NCBI RefSeq assembly: GCF_010730955.1
Contig: NZ_AP022577.1
Location: forward strand, 5,828,001-5,892,000
Length of the DNA stretch: 64,000 nt
Direction: 5' to 3'
Source of the DNA: Mycolicibacterium aubagnense
GTDB taxonomy: Bacteria; Actinomycetota; Actinomycetes; Mycobacteriales; Mycobacteriaceae
Each line of letters begins with the position of its first letter. The stretch's first letter is position 1. Both the position numbers and the translations under genes were made by a program. Under the pieces are notes generated by a model. That model searched no databases and had not been told where the DNA came from. It was given only the letters and a program-made list of their open reading frames with translations. Below are positions 1 through 10,043 of the stretch, one piece after another.

Positions 1-35
1 CTCGCGGGTCTTCTGTTCTTCGCGCAAGCGCTCAT
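1..35 (-). CDS. 5' end of a downstream transporter gene, cut by the window edge
   Basis: An ATG at 35-33 shares one base with the stop of the upstream fused transporter gene (TGATG), the usual sign of translational coupling in an operon. Only about 11 codons lie inside the window. By analogy with gluABCD operons it should be the second permease (GluD), but the visible residues are too few to show membrane segments, and another reading frame cannot be excluded. Confidence 0.35.
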   Translation of the reverse strand, partial: MSACAKNRRPA

Positions 36-1570
36 CACCGAACCACCGCGTATCGCTTACCCAACCAACTGAACAACAGCCCCAACGGCAATGTCAGGAC
101 CACGAAACCAGCGGCGAAGATCGAACCGACCGCCAGCAGTGCCGCGGTGTTCTCGATCATCTCCTTCATCAGCAGCGCCGCCTCGGCGACACCGATGGCC
201 GATGCGATGGTGGTGTTCTTCACCAAGGCGATCAACACGGAACCCAGCGGGTTGAGCACCGCGCGAAAAGCCTGCGGCAGCAAGATCATCCGCAGGTTCT
301 GCCCGAAGCTCAGGCCCAGCGAGCGCGCGGCTTCGGCCTGGCCCAGCGGCACGGTGTTGATGCCCGAGCGCAACGTCTCGCACACGAATGACGCGGTGTA
401 GACGGTCAACCCGAGAGCCGCGAGCCGAAAGTTGCTGTCCACCACGGCTGTCGGCGAATGTGGATCGACCAGGGTGATCCGCAGGGTGTTCCCGATGCCG
501 AACGAGCAGAACAGGATGATCAGCGTCAACGGGGTGTTACGGACCACGTTGACGTACGCCGTGCCCAGCCAGCGCAGCACCGGCACCGGCGACAGCCGCA
601 TCGCGGCCAGCATTGTGCCGAGGATCAGCGCACCGACCCCGGCGAGCAGCGTGAGTTGGATCGTCGTCCAGAACGCGGCCAGAATCTTGCCGCCGTAGGT
701 GCCCCACAGATCGACGCGCTTCGATCCGCCGGCGCCATTGATGTCGGCGTCCAGCGGGGGAGGCGCCGGCGCAGACAGGCCGGCCGGCCCCAGGTTGCGG
801 TCGAATGCGGCCTGCCACTCACCGGTCTTCTGCATCTTCTCGATGGCGTCGTTGATCTTCTGGCGTAATTCCTTGTCGCCCTTGAGCAATCCGATGCCGT
901 ACTTCTCCACCGAGAAGGGCTTGCCGACCAGTTTGAACGCGCCCGGGGTCTGGGCGGCGTAGCCGGCCAGGATCACCTCGTCGGTGCTGAGCGCATCGAT
1001 GGCGCCGGTCTTCACGGCCTCGAGACAGGCCGAGTAGGTGTCGTACTGCTGTAGCTGCACGCCCGGATATTTGTCCTTGATGCGTTGCGCCGGTGTGGAA
1101 CCCGACACCGAGCACAGCTTCTTGTGGTTCTGCAGCGACTCGACACTGGTGATCTCGTTGTTGTCGGCGCGCACCAGCAGGCTCTGGCCGGTGACCAGAT
1201 ACGGACCGCCGAACGACACCTTCTGCTTACGGGCGTCGGTGATCGAGTAGGTGGCCACGATGAAGTCGACCTGGCGGTTCTGGATCAGGTTCTCGCGCTG
1301 ACCCGACGGGGCCTCTTTCCACTCGATGTCACCGGGCTGATAGCCGAGCTGCCCGGCGACGTACGTCGCGACGTCGATGTCGAAGCCGGCCAGGGTGCCG
1401 TCTGGCTTCTTCGCGGCCAGACCGGGTTGGTCGAACTTGGTGCCGATGGTGATCTTCTTGCTGGTGCCGCCACACGCGCTCAGCGTCAGTAACGCGGCGA
1501 TCAGCACGGTGACCGCGGCGAGACGGCGGAACGCCTGCGGCGTCAGCTGCGGCCTGATTGATCGTTCCAC
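35..1570 (-). CDS. glutamate-type ABC transporter, fused substrate-binding protein and permease
   Basis: A 511-residue protein joining two transporter parts. Residues 1-33 are a lipoprotein signal with lipobox LSAC (Cys33). Residues about 40-265 are a polar amino acid binding domain (SBP family 3), resembling GluB. After a Pro/Ala-rich linker, residues about 290-511 form a GluC-like permease with several membrane segments and an EAA loop beginning EAARSLGLSFG at residue 413, the contact for the ATPase. It starts at GTG 1570, two bases after the gluA-like stop, so the genes are coupled. In the gluABCD systems these are two separate proteins; here the frame is open throughout. The substrate (glutamate or a related amino acid) is inferred from family and context. 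Confidence 0.85.
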   Translation of the reverse strand: MERSIRPQLTPQAFRRLAAVTVLIAALLTLSACGGTSKKITIGTKFDQPGLAAKKPDGTLAGFDIDVATYVAGQLGYQPGDIEWKEAPSGQRENLIQNRQVDFIVATYSITDARKQKVSFGGPYLVTGQSLLVRADNNEITSVESLQNHKKLCSVSGSTPAQRIKDKYPGVQLQQYDTYSACLEAVKTGAIDALSTDEVILAGYAAQTPGAFKLVGKPFSVEKYGIGLLKGDKELRQKINDAIEKMQKTGEWQAAFDRNLGPAGLSAPAPPPLDADINGAGGSKRVDLWGTYGGKILAAFWTTIQLTLLAGVGALILGTMLAAMRLSPVPVLRWLGTAYVNVVRNTPLTLIILFCSFGIGNTLRITLVDPHSPTAVVDSNFRLAALGLTVYTASFVCETLRSGINTVPLGQAEAARSLGLSFGQNLRMILLPQAFRAVLNPLGSVLIALVKNTTIASAIGVAEAALLMKEMIENTAALLAVGSIFAAGFVVLTLPLGLLFSWLGKRYAVVR

Positions 1571-1572
1571 GA

Positions 1573-2340
1573 TCAGTGGTCCAGGATCTTGCCCAGGAAA
1601 TCCCGGGCCCGGTTGGACTTCGGCGCGGTGAAGAATTCGTCGGGCTCGGCGTCCTCGACGATGGTGCCGTCGGCCATGAACACCACCCGGTTGGACGCCC
1701 GGCGGGCGAAGCCCATCTCGTGCGTCACCACGATCATGGTCATGCCGTCGGTCGCCAGGGACGTCATCACCGAGAGCACCTCGTTGACCATCTCGGGATC
1801 CAGCGCGCTGGTGGGCTCGTCGAACAGCATGACCTTCGGGCCCATGGCCAGCGAGCGGGCGATGGCGACGCGCTGCTGCTGACCACCGGACAGCTGCGCC
1901 GGGTACTTGTCGGCCTGGTTGGCGACCCCCACCCGCTCGAGCAGTTCGAGCCCCTTCGTGCGCGCCTCCTCCTTGCCCTTGCCGCGGACCCTCATCGGCG
2001 CGAGGGTGACGTTTTCGAGAATCGTCTTGTGCGCGAACAGATTGAACGACTGGAACACCATGCCCACCTCGGACCGCAGCGTGGCAAGCTTGCGGCCCTC
2101 CTCGGGCAGTAGCTCACCGTCGATGTGGATCGATCCGGAGTCGATGGTCTCCAGCCGGTTGATGGTGCGGCACAACGTCGACTTGCCCGAACCCGACGGT
2201 CCCAGCAGCACGACCACCTGACCGCGGGGGACTTCGAGATTGATGTCTCTCAGAACATGCAGTGCACCGAAGTGCTTGTTGACCCCCTTGACCGAGATCA
2301 TCGGGGTGGCTGGTGACGGCTCGCCGGTGACCATGCTCAC
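1573..2340 (-). CDS. gluA: glutamate-type ABC transporter ATP-binding protein
   Basis: A 255-residue ATPase of the polar amino acid uptake family that powers the fused binding-protein/permease downstream. It shows Walker [10 protein letters not shown] (47-55), signature LSGGQ (150-154), Walker B with DEP (about 170-176) and the switch histidine in VVTHEMG (207). The start is GTG 2340 or the in-frame ATG 2334. It is first in the operon and divergent from miaB. Linkage of the glu genes to miaB is also known in fast-growing mycobacteria, which supports the glutamate assignment; the exact substrate is inferred. Confidence 0.88.
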   Translation of the reverse strand: MSMVTGEPSPATPMISVKGVNKHFGALHVLRDINLEVPRGQVVVLLGPSGSGKSTLCRTINRLETIDSGSIHIDGELLPEEGRKLATLRSEVGMVFQSFNLFAHKTILENVTLAPMRVRGKGKEEARTKGLELLERVGVANQADKYPAQLSGGQQQRVAIARSLAMGPKVMLFDEPTSALDPEMVNEVLSVMTSLATDGMTMIVVTHEMGFARRASNRVVFMADGTIVEDAEPDEFFTAPKSNRARDFLGKILDH

Positions 2341-2410
2341 AGACCCTACCCAGGTACGTCACGGCGCGCGGATCTCTCACAGAAACCCGGAATGCCTTCG
2401 GCAAATTTGG

Positions 2411-2416
2411 TATAAA
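2411..2416 (+). promoter_or_regulatory. candidate -10 element of miaB
   Basis: TATAAA stands about 25 bases before GTG 2441 and 75 bases before ATG 2492. It is an AT-rich island in GC-rich DNA. No clear -35 is visible. Confidence 0.35.
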
Positions 2417-2491
2417 ACGCGCCGCCCGTACGATTGGCACGTGATTTCGACAGCGACTCCGGACGTGGAAGCTGACGTCACGGAGTCTGCT

Positions 2492-4045
2492 ATGGGTTCC
2501 GGGACCGGGCGCACCTATCAGGTCCGCACCTATGGGTGCCAGATGAACGTCCACGACTCCGAACGGCTGGCCGGTCTCCTGGAAGACGCCGGATACCAGC
2601 GGGCCGACGAGGGTGCCGATGCCGACGTGGTCGTGTTCAACACCTGCGCGGTGCGGGAGAACGCCGACAACAAGCTCTACGGCAACATCAGCCACCTGGC
2701 GCCGCGCAAGGAAGCCGATCCGAACATGCAGATCGCCGTCGGCGGCTGCCTCGCGCAGAAGGACCGCGACACGGTACTGAGCAAGGCGCCGTGGGTCGAC
2801 GTCGTGTTCGGTACGCACAACATCGGCTCGCTGCCGGTGCTGCTGGAGCGGGCCCGGCACAACCGCGAAGCGCAGGTCGAGATCGTCGAGGCGCTCCAGG
2901 AATTCCCGTCGGCGCTGCCGGCCACGCGCGAATCCTCTTATGCCGCTTGGGTTTCGATCTCGGTGGGCTGCAACAACACCTGCACGTTCTGCATCGTGCC
3001 CTCGCTGCGCGGCAAGGAGGTCGACCGGCGACCCGGCGACATCCTGGCCGAAGTCCGGTCGCTCGTGGACCAGGGCGTCCTCGAGATCACGCTGCTGGGC
3101 CAGAACGTCAACGCCTACGGCGTCTCCTTCGCTTCGGACGAGCGCTTGCGCGAGGACCCGACGGCCTGGGCCGAGCTTCTGCGTGAAGGCCCGGAGGGCC
3201 CGGCGATCGAGCGCGACCGCGGCGCGTTCGCCAAATTGCTGCGCGCCTGCGGCGACATCGAAGGCCTGGAGCGGGTCCGCTTCACCTCGCCGCACCCCGC
3301 CGAGTTCACCGACGACGTCATCGAGGCCATGGCGGCCACCCCGAACGTCTGCCCGACGCTGCACATGCCGCTGCAGTCGGGATCTGACCGCATCCTCAAG
3401 GAGATGCGCCGGTCCTACCGCGCCGAGAAGTACCTCGGCATCATCGACCGGGTCCGCGCGGCGATCCCGCATGCGGCCATCACCACCGACATCATCGTCG
3501 GGTTCCCGGGGGAGACCGAAGAGGACTTCCAGGCCACGTTAGATGTCGTCGAACGCGCCCGATTCTCCAGCGCCTTCACCTTCCAGTACTCCAAGCGGCC
3601 CGGGACCCCGGCCGCCGAACTGCCTGACCAGCTCCCCAAAGAGGTTGTCTCCGAGCGCTATATGCGGCTCATCGAGCTGCAGGAGCGCATCTCCTGGGAG
3701 GAGAACCTCGCCCAGGTCGGCCGCGAGGTCGAGCTGCTGGTGGCCACCGGCGAGGGCCGCAAAGACACCGAGACCGCCCGGATGTCGGGCCGCGCCCGCG
3801 ACGGCCGGCTGGTGCACTTCACCCCGGGAGACGCCGACATCCGGCCTGGCGACATCGTCACCACGACCGTTACCGGCGCCGCCCCGCACCACCTGATCGC
3901 CGACGCCCCGATCGCGTCGCACCGTCGCACCCGCGCCGGTGACGCACATGCCGCGGGCCGCAAACCCACCACCGGCGTCGGGCTGGGCATGCCGCAGATC
4001 GGCGCGCCCCCCGTCACGCCCGCAGAGCAGGGATGTTCACGATGA
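2492..4045 (+). CDS. miaB: tRNA-2-methylthio-N6-dimethylallyladenosine synthase
   Basis: Radical-SAM methylthiotransferase that adds the 2-methylthio group to isopentenylated A37 of tRNAs; it uses the product of MiaA, encoded at 6.8 kb. The 517-residue protein has the N-terminal UPF0004 domain with cluster cysteines 16, 52 and 86, the radical-SAM motif CNNTCTFC (160-167) for the second 4Fe-4S cluster, and a C-terminal TRAM region. ATG 2492 is preferred because GGAG lies six bases upstream; in-frame GTG 2441, nearer the -10-like element, is the alternative (534 residues). The 3' end overlaps the next gene by four bases (ATGA). Confidence 0.95.
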   Translation: MGSGTGRTYQVRTYGCQMNVHDSERLAGLLEDAGYQRADEGADADVVVFNTCAVRENADNKLYGNISHLAPRKEADPNMQIAVGGCLAQKDRDTVLSKAPWVDVVFGTHNIGSLPVLLERARHNREAQVEIVEALQEFPSALPATRESSYAAWVSISVGCNNTCTFCIVPSLRGKEVDRRPGDILAEVRSLVDQGVLEITLLGQNVNAYGVSFASDERLREDPTAWAELLREGPEGPAIERDRGAFAKLLRACGDIEGLERVRFTSPHPAEFTDDVIEAMAATPNVCPTLHMPLQSGSDRILKEMRRSYRAEKYLGIIDRVRAAIPHAAITTDIIVGFPGETEEDFQATLDVVERARFSSAFTFQYSKRPGTPAAELPDQLPKEVVSERYMRLIELQERISWEENLAQVGREVELLVATGEGRKDTETARMSGRARDGRLVHFTPGDADIRPGDIVTTTVTGAAPHHLIADAPIASHRRTRAGDAHAAGRKPTTGVGLGMPQIGAPPVTPAEQGCSR

Positions 4046-4629
4046 ACGACGCCAAGCCCGGACAGCCGAACGGCGACTTCGAGCAGTTCAAGGGCGACAT
4101 CGACGCCGCCGAGCAGCGCATCGCCCGCGAAATCGATCCCGGTGGCCGTGCCATGGTCGTCGCGATCTGCGTCTTCCTGATCCTCCTGTCGTTCGTGCTG
4201 CCGCACACCGGCAACGTCAAGGGGTTCGACGTGTTGCTCGGCGATCAGGTCGCCCTCGACGCGAAGATTCTGCTGCCGTCGCGGGTGTTCGTCTGGCTGA
4301 TCCTGGTGTTCAGCGTCGGCTTCTCGATGCTGGCGCTGCTGACCCGCCGGTGGAGCCTGGCGTGGATCGCGCTGGCCGGCTCAGCCGTGTCCTGCTTCCT
4401 CGGCATGCTCGCCATCTGGTCGCGCAACACCGTCGTGCACCCGTATCCGGGGCCGAGCTTCGGGCTGTACCTGGCGTGGCTGGCCGTCATCGTGCTGACG
4501 TTCCACTGGGCACGGGTGGTGTGGTCGCGCACCGCAGTGCAGCTGGCCGCCGAGGCACAACGCCGCGAGTCGACCGCCGAGCAGCAGAAGCGCGGGCTGC
4601 TCGACGGCCCGGACAGCCCTACTTCTTGA
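4042..4629 (+). CDS. conserved membrane protein (Rv2732c-like)
   Basis: A 195-residue membrane protein of unknown function with a charged cytoplasmic N-terminus, four hydrophobic segments (roughly residues 33-52, 75-95, 100-125 and 135-155) and an Arg/Glu-rich C-terminal tail. Its position directly after miaB matches Rv2732c of M. tuberculosis. ATG 4042 overlaps the miaB stop (ATGA) with AGGG nine bases upstream; ATG 4033 is also possible. Nothing in the sequence suggests an enzymatic role. The last codons lie in a short duplicated segment shared with the convergent DUF349 gene. Confidence 0.8.
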   Translation: MNDAKPGQPNGDFEQFKGDIDAAEQRIAREIDPGGRAMVVAICVFLILLSFVLPHTGNVKGFDVLLGDQVALDAKILLPSRVFVWLILVFSVGFSMLALLTRRWSLAWIALAGSAVSCFLGMLAIWSRNTVVHPYPGPSFGLYLAWLAVIVLTFHWARVVWSRTAVQLAAEAQRRESTAEQQKRGLLDGPDSPTS

Positions 4630-4670
4630 TTGCGGCGTCCGCCGCTACTTCTTGATTGCCGCGGATGCGG
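4619..4670. repeat. 26-bp imperfect tandem duplication at a convergent gene junction
   Basis: The 15-mer CTACTTCTTGATTGC occurs at 4619-4633 and again at 4645-4659, a period of 26. The second copy is the true 3' end of the minus-strand DUF349 gene; the first supplies the last codons and stop of the plus-strand membrane protein gene. Confidence 0.8.
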
Positions 4671-5973
4671 CGTCGGCCCACTCCCGCCACTGCGCAGCAC
4701 TGGCCCGCGCTTTTTCGGCGTCCTTGGCCTTACCCGCAGCCTCGGCCTTCTCCGCCTGACGTTCGAACTGCTCGGCCCGCTCACGGAACTGGTCGGCCCG
4801 GGCCTGCGCCTCCGGATCGGTCCAGCCGCTCTGCGCGGCGTCGCGGATCTTCTTCTCGACGGCCCGCAGCCGGCGCTCCAGCTCCGCGGTGCGGTCGCGC
4901 GAGGCCTTGCCGATGGCGTCCCATTTGTCGCCGATGGCCCTGAACGCCGCCCGTGCCGCGTCGACGTCGCTGATGTCGATATTCTCGGCCTCGGCCAGCA
5001 GCTCCGCCTTGGCGTCGGCGTTGGCGTTGAACTCGGCGTCCTTCTCGGCGTTGACCGCGTTGCGGGCGCTGAAGAACGTGTCCTGGGCAGCCTTGAACCG
5101 TTTCCACAGCGCGTCGTCGACGTCCTTGGCCGCGCGGCCCGCGGCCTTCCACTCCGCCAGTAGATCGCGGAACGTCGAGGCGGTGGCGCCCCAGTCGGTC
5201 GAGCCGGACAGTGCCTCGGCGCGTTCACACAGCGCCTCCTTGGCCTGCCGCACGCCGACCCGCTCGCGATCCAACTCGGCGAAGTGCGAGCCGCGGCGCC
5301 GGTTGAACGCCTCGCGGGCCGCCGAGTAGCGCTTCCACAACGCGTCGTCGACCTTGCGGTCCAGGCCGGTGATGGTGCGCCACTCGTCGAGGATCGCCCG
5401 CAAGCGGTCGCCGCTGGCCTTCCACTGCGTGGAGTTGGCGCCGATCTCCTCGGCCTCGGCAGCCAGGGCTTCCTTGCGGGCGGTCTGCGCGGCCCGGAGC
5501 TCGTCGCGCTTGGCCCGCTCCTCCTGCGCGCTGGCGCCGGCCTGCTCGACGATGGTCGTCAGCCGGGCGGTCAAGGCGTCGACGTCGCCGAGCACCGATG
5601 CGTCCGGCAGCGATTCCAGCAGCGTCGCGGCGGCGGACTTGATCTTGCGGGCGTCGCCGCTACCGCTGCCGAGCCGGTGCTCCAGCAGCGCGACCTCGGT
5701 GCTCAGGTCGTCGTACCGACGGCCGAAGTGGACGTACGCGGCCTCGGCGTCACCGGCCTGCCACGACGCGATCTTGCGTTCACCGGCGCTGGTGATCAGC
5801 CACACCGTGCCGTCGGCGTCGACCCGGCCGAACCGGTGCGGATCGCAGGAAACCGGCACGGCCGCGGGCGGTGTCGGGGGATGGTTCGAGCTGGCGGTGG
5901 GCCGGGGACCGGGACGCGGCGGACCGGGCCGAGGAGTCGGTTTCGGGGTGTTGCCGGGTTCGATGGTGGTCAT
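4645..5973 (-). CDS. DUF349 domain-containing protein (Rv2731-like)
   Basis: A 442-residue, mostly helical, charged protein with a Pro-rich N-terminus (residues 1-40) followed by at least three DUF349 repeats; the core DDALWKR occurs twice, near residues 205 and 285. The C-terminal third is Ala/Glu/Lys-rich and probably coiled-coil. It has no signal peptide or membrane segment. Function is unknown in mycobacteria. ATG 5973 is chosen because GAGGAG lies just upstream; an upstream in-frame start at 6009 lacks a ribosome binding site. The gene is convergent with the membrane protein gene and divergent from the dioxygenase-like gene. Confidence 0.85.
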   Translation of the reverse strand: MTTIEPGNTPKPTPRPGPPRPGPRPTASSNHPPTPPAAVPVSCDPHRFGRVDADGTVWLITSAGERKIASWQAGDAEAAYVHFGRRYDDLSTEVALLEHRLGSGSGDARKIKSAAATLLESLPDASVLGDVDALTARLTTIVEQAGASAQEERAKRDELRAAQTARKEALAAEAEEIGANSTQWKASGDRLRAILDEWRTITGLDRKVDDALWKRYSAAREAFNRRRGSHFAELDRERVGVRQAKEALCERAEALSGSTDWGATASTFRDLLAEWKAAGRAAKDVDDALWKRFKAAQDTFFSARNAVNAEKDAEFNANADAKAELLAEAENIDISDVDAARAAFRAIGDKWDAIGKASRDRTAELERRLRAVEKKIRDAAQSGWTDPEAQARADQFRERAEQFERQAEKAEAAGKAKDAEKARASAAQWREWADAASAAIKK

Positions 5974-6100
5974 ATCGTGCTCCTCATGCCCGCGCGCGGG
6001 GTGACCCACGCTTCTGCCGCGCGACGCGGCGCCGTTCTGGTACTCGCACGCTATTCAAACAGGTCGACCCGCCGTCTGCGCAGGCGTTTGCCGGACTCGT

Positions 6101-6106
6101 TAGCGT
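6101..6106 (+). promoter_or_regulatory. -10 element for a leaderless transcript
   Basis: TAGCGT ends six bases before GTG 6113 and no Shine-Dalgarno sequence is present, so transcription probably starts at the start codon. Confidence 0.55.
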
Positions 6107-6112
6107 GGACGC

Positions 6113-6796
6113 GTGCTCAGCGCCATCTCCATCGTCCCGTCGGCCCCTGTTTTGGTGCCCGAACTGACCTCCGGCGCCGCCGCGGAGCTGGCCGATCTGA
6201 CGGCCGCGGTGCAGTGCGCGGCGAAGGTCCTGCCCTCGCGCTGGGTGGCGGTCGGTGTGGGTCCGCAGGACGGTCAGGTGCGTTCTGACGCCGTCGGCAC
6301 CTTCGCGGGGTACGGCGCCGACGTCCGGGTGACGTTCGCGCCCGACATGACCGGCGAGGTCCGGCCGCTGCCGTTGTGTGCGTTGATCGCCGGTTGGCTG
6401 CGGGGCACGGCAAACCCCGAAGCGACGGTCGACATGCGGGTTTATGCCGACGATCTGGCCGCGGAGGTGGCGGTGGAACTCGGCCGCGTGTTGCGCGACG
6501 AGTTGGACACTGCGCCCGATCCGGTGGGCGTGCTCGTGGTCGCCGACGGCGCGAACACCTTGACTACCGCGGCACCCGGTGGCTTCGACCCCGATTCGGT
6601 GGCACGCCAAGCGCAGTGGGACGACGCCCTGGCCACGGGCGACATCGCCGCGCTCGCCCGCTTGTCCGGCGTGCTGGGCCGGGTGGGCTATCAGGTCCTG
6701 GCGGGGCTGGCCGGGTCGGACCCGAAGGCGACCGAGCTGTACCGCGGCGCGCCGTACGGCGTCGGCTATTTCGTCGGCACCTGGATCCCGCAGTGA
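6113..6796 (+). CDS. class III extradiol dioxygenase-like protein (Rv2728c-like)
   Basis: A 227-residue protein related to the LigB fold (class III extradiol dioxygenase superfamily), starting [17 protein letters not shown], a typical opening of that fold. I do not see a clear set of iron ligands, so catalysis is uncertain. It precedes miaA with a four-base GTGA overlap, so the two are cotranslated, as in the Rv2728c-miaA pair. The start is leaderless: a TAGCGT -10 lies six bases before GTG 6113. Function unknown. Confidence 0.8.
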   Translation: MLSAISIVPSAPVLVPELTSGAAAELADLTAAVQCAAKVLPSRWVAVGVGPQDGQVRSDAVGTFAGYGADVRVTFAPDMTGEVRPLPLCALIAGWLRGTANPEATVDMRVYADDLAAEVAVELGRVLRDELDTAPDPVGVLVVADGANTLTTAAPGGFDPDSVARQAQWDDALATGDIAALARLSGVLGRVGYQVLAGLAGSDPKATELYRGAPYGVGYFVGTWIPQ

Positions 6797-7707
6797 GGCC
6801 CATCGCGGTCGTCGGCCCCACCGGGACCGGAAAGTCGGCGCTGGCGCTGGACCTCGCCGAGCAGTTGGGCGGCGAGATCGTGAACGCCGACGCCATGCAG
6901 CTCTACCGCGGCATGGACATCGGCACCGCCAAGCTGACGGTGCCCGAGCGGCGCGGCATCGTGCACCACCAGCTCGACGTCCTCGAGGTCACCGACATCG
7001 CGACCGTCGCGAACTATCAGGCCGCCGCGGCGGCCGACATCGACGCCATCGCCGCGCGCGGAGCTGTTCCGGTGATCGTCGGCGGCTCGATGATGTACAT
7101 CCAATCGCTGCTCGACGAGTGGTCGTTCCCGGCGACCGACGCGCAGGTGCGGGCCCGCTGGGAGGACCGGCTGGCCGAGGTCGGCGTCACGGCCCTGCAT
7201 GGTGAGCTGGCGCGCGTCGATCCGGAGGCCGCCGCGTCGATCCTCAACACCGACGGACGCCGGATCGTGCGGGCGCTGGAGGTCGTCGAACTCACCGGCC
7301 GGCCGTTCGCCGCGTCGGCACCCCAGATCGGTGCCCCACGGTGGGACACGCTCATCGTCGGATTGGACTGGGACACAGAGATTCTCGATGACCGTCTGCA
7401 GCGCCGCACCGACCTGATGTTCGCCTCGGGACTTGCCGATGAGGTGGTGGCCCTGCAGGCGCGGGGTCTGCGGGACGGGGTGACGGCAGCCCGGGCCCTC
7501 GGCTACGCGCAGGTGCTCACCGCACTGGAGGCCGGCGGTGACGAGGCCGCGATGGCCGAGGCGAAGGAGCGGACGTTCATCGGGACGCGCCGCTACGTCC
7601 GGCGGCAGCGCTCCTGGTTCCGACGCGATCACCGGATCACCTGGCTGGCAGGCGACGCGGAGGGGAACGCGGCCGAGGTCGCGCGAATCTGGCGCCACGT
7701 ATCCTGA
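6793..7707 (+). CDS. miaA: tRNA dimethylallyltransferase
   Basis: Transfers the dimethylallyl group from dimethylallyl diphosphate to N6 of A37 in UNN-decoding tRNAs, making the substrate for MiaB. The 304-residue protein has the P-loop GPTGTGKS at residues 8-15, followed by [17 protein letters not shown], the conserved IPT stretch with the catalytic aspartate. GTG 6793 overlaps the preceding stop. dapF follows within five bases, giving the block dioxygenase-like/miaA/dapF. Confidence 0.95.
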   Translation: MRPIAVVGPTGTGKSALALDLAEQLGGEIVNADAMQLYRGMDIGTAKLTVPERRGIVHHQLDVLEVTDIATVANYQAAAAADIDAIAARGAVPVIVGGSMMYIQSLLDEWSFPATDAQVRARWEDRLAEVGVTALHGELARVDPEAAASILNTDGRRIVRALEVVELTGRPFAASAPQIGAPRWDTLIVGLDWDTEILDDRLQRRTDLMFASGLADEVVALQARGLRDGVTAARALGYAQVLTALEAGGDEAAMAEAKERTFIGTRRYVRRQRSWFRRDHRITWLAGDAEGNAAEVARIWRHVS

Positions 7708-7711
7708 CAGG

Positions 7712-8602
7712 GTGCGGTTTTCGAAAGGGCATGGCACCCAGAACGACTTCGTGGTGCTGCCCGATGTGGAAGGGGAACTGCGGCTCTCCGCTTCGATCGT
7801 CGCTGCGCTGTGTGACCGGCGCCGTGGGCTGGGGGCCGACGGCCTCCTGCGGGTGACCAAGGCCGGAGCCGCCCAGAACGCCGGCGTCTTCGACCGGCTT
7901 CCCGACGGGGTCGCCGCCGACGACTGGTACATGGACTACCGCAATGCCGACGGCTCCATCGCGCAGATGTGCGGCAACGGCGTCCGCGTCTTCGCGCACT
8001 ACCTGCGTGCGTCCGGGCTGGAGTCCCGTGACGAATTCGTGGTCGGCTCGCTCGCCGGGCCGCGGCCGGTGGTGCTGCACGGCGCCGATGCGGTCAACGC
8101 CGAGGTCACAGTCGAGATGGGCAAGGCGCGGTCGTTCGGACCGGGCAAGGCCGTCATCGCCGGCCGCACCTTCGAGGGACTGGCGGTCGACGTCGGCAAC
8201 CCGCACCTGGCCTGTGTCGACGCGTCGCTGAACATGGCCGGGCTGACCGCGCTCGATGTCGCGGCGCCGGTGTCTTTCGACGCCGACCAGTTCCCCGAGG
8301 GCGTCAACGTCGAGGTGCTCACCGCGCCCGCCAACGGCGTCGTGGCGATGCGGGTGCACGAGCGCGGGGTGGGGGAAACCCGCTCCTGCGGAACCGGAAC
8401 CGTCGCTGCCGCGTTGGCAGCACTGAACCACACCGGCGCGGACACCGGCAGCCTGCGGGTGGTGATTCCCGGCGGCGAGGTCTACGTGACCATCACCGAG
8501 GACACCAGCTTCCTGCGCGGGCCGTCGGTGCTGTTGGCGCACGGTGAACTGGCCGCCGAGTGGTGGCACGAGAACGAAGGAAATTCAGATGCGGCCCGCT
8601 GA
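7712..8602 (+). CDS. dapF: diaminopimelate epimerase
   Basis: Converts LL- to meso-diaminopimelate for lysine and peptidoglycan synthesis. The 296-residue protein carries both active-site cysteines: Cys87 in MCGNGVRVF and Cys226 in RSCGTGT. GTG 7712 comes five bases after the miaA stop, and the length fits the family. hflX follows after 27 bases, so the miaA-dapF-hflX order of other mycobacteria is kept. Confidence 0.96.
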   Translation: MRFSKGHGTQNDFVVLPDVEGELRLSASIVAALCDRRRGLGADGLLRVTKAGAAQNAGVFDRLPDGVAADDWYMDYRNADGSIAQMCGNGVRVFAHYLRASGLESRDEFVVGSLAGPRPVVLHGADAVNAEVTVEMGKARSFGPGKAVIAGRTFEGLAVDVGNPHLACVDASLNMAGLTALDVAAPVSFDADQFPEGVNVEVLTAPANGVVAMRVHERGVGETRSCGTGTVAAALAALNHTGADTGSLRVVIPGGEVYVTITEDTSFLRGPSVLLAHGELAAEWWHENEGNSDAAR

Positions 8603-8629
8603 CTTTGCGGGCACCATCGATAACTGCCT

Positions 8630-10042
8630 ATGACCTCTCCTTTCAATCCCGAGAACATCCCTAGCGTCGGTGAACTAGCGCTCGAAGATCGTGCGGCACT
8701 GCGCCGCGTTGCCGGGCTGTCGACCGAACTCGCCGACATCTCCGAAGTCGAATACCGGCAACTGCGCCTCGAACGCGTGGTGCTGGTCGGCGTGTGGACC
8801 GACGGGACCTCGGCCGACGCCGACAACAGCCTGGCCGAGTTGGCCGCCCTGGCCGAGACCGCGGGCTCAGAGGTGCTCGAAGGCCTGATCCAGCGCCGTG
8901 ACAAGCCGGACGCGTCGACGTACATCGGCTCCGGCAAGGCCCTGGAGCTCCGCGAGACCGTGCTCGCCACCGGCGCCGACACCGTCATCTGCGACGGTGA
9001 ACTGAGCCCCGCGCAGCTGAACTCGCTGGAAAAAGTGGTGAAGGTCAAGGTCATCGACCGCACTGCGCTGATCCTCGACATCTTCGCCCAGCACGCCACC
9101 AGCCGGGAAGGCAAGGCCCAGGTGTCGCTGGCGCAGATGGAGTACATGCTGCCGCGGCTGCGCGGCTGGGGTGAGTCGATGTCGCGGCAGGCCGGTGGTC
9201 GCGCCGGTGGTGCCGGCGGCGGCGTGGGTACCCGTGGCCCCGGTGAAACCAAGATCGAGACCGACCGCCGACGGATCCGCGAGCGCATGGCGAAGCTGCG
9301 CCGCGAGATCAAGGACATGAAGAAGATTCGCGACACCCAGCGGCACAGTCGCCGGGCCAGCGACACCCCGTCGGTGGCGATCGTCGGCTACACCAATGCC
9401 GGCAAGTCCAGCCTGCTCAACGCCCTCACCGGCGCCGGAGTGCTGGTGCAGAACGCCCTGTTCGCCACCCTCGAGCCCACCACCCGCCGGGGTCAATTGG
9501 ACGACGGCCGGCCGTTCACCCTGACCGATACCGTCGGGTTCGTTCGGCACCTGCCGACGCAGCTGGTCGAGGCGTTCCGGTCGACGCTGGAGGAGGTCGT
9601 CGACGCCGACCTACTGGTGCACGTGGTCGACGGCTCCGATGCCGACCCGCTGGCGCAGATCAACGCGGTACGCAAGGTCGTAGGCGAGGTCGTCGCCGAG
9701 TACGACATCGCCGCACCACGAGAGCTGTTGGTGGTCAACAAGATCGACGCCGCGGGTGATCTGGCGCTGGCGCACCTGCGACGCGCTTTGCCCGACGCGG
9801 TGTTTGTCTCGGCGCATACCGGTGAGGGTCTGGACCGGCTGCGGATGCGCATGTGCGAGCTGATCGAGCCGACCGACGCCGCCGTCGACGTGACCATCCC
9901 CTACGACCGGGGCGACCTCGTGGCCCGAGTGCACGCCGAAGGCCGCGTCGAGGTGGCCGAGCACACCGCCGACGGCACCCGGATCAAGGGCTGGGTACCG
10001 ATGGCGCTGGCCGCCAGCCTCGGCGAGTTCGTCACCGCCTGA
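8630..10042 (+). CDS. hflX: GTPase HflX
   Basis: Ribosome-associated GTPase that splits or rescues stalled 70S ribosomes under stress. The 470-residue protein has an N-terminal HflX domain, a Gly-rich joint (GGRAGGAGGG) and a G domain with G1 GYTNAGKS (253-260), G3 DTVG and G4 NKID. Start ATG 8630. The stop is one base from the stop of the convergent PE-PPE gene. Confidence 0.95.
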   Translation: MTSPFNPENIPSVGELALEDRAALRRVAGLSTELADISEVEYRQLRLERVVLVGVWTDGTSADADNSLAELAALAETAGSEVLEGLIQRRDKPDASTYIGSGKALELRETVLATGADTVICDGELSPAQLNSLEKVVKVKVIDRTALILDIFAQHATSREGKAQVSLAQMEYMLPRLRGWGESMSRQAGGRAGGAGGGVGTRGPGETKIETDRRRIRERMAKLRREIKDMKKIRDTQRHSRRASDTPSVAIVGYTNAGKSSLLNALTGAGVLVQNALFATLEPTTRRGQLDDGRPFTLTDTVGFVRHLPTQLVEAFRSTLEEVVDADLLVHVVDGSDADPLAQINAVRKVVGEVVAEYDIAAPRELLVVNKIDAAGDLALAHLRRALPDAVFVSAHTGEGLDRLRMRMCELIEPTDAAVDVTIPYDRGDLVARVHAEGRVEVAEHTADGTRIKGWVPMALAASLGEFVTA

Positions 10043-10043
10043 G

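Noticed and set aside
2114..3472. 452-codon open frame on the minus strand inside miaB
   Set aside because: It runs antisense to a gene with clear radical-SAM motifs, has no domain character and reflects GC-rich codon bias.
5284..6288. 334-codon plus-strand frame opposite the DUF349 gene
   Set aside because: Antisense to a conserved gene; no ribosome binding site or recognisable motif.
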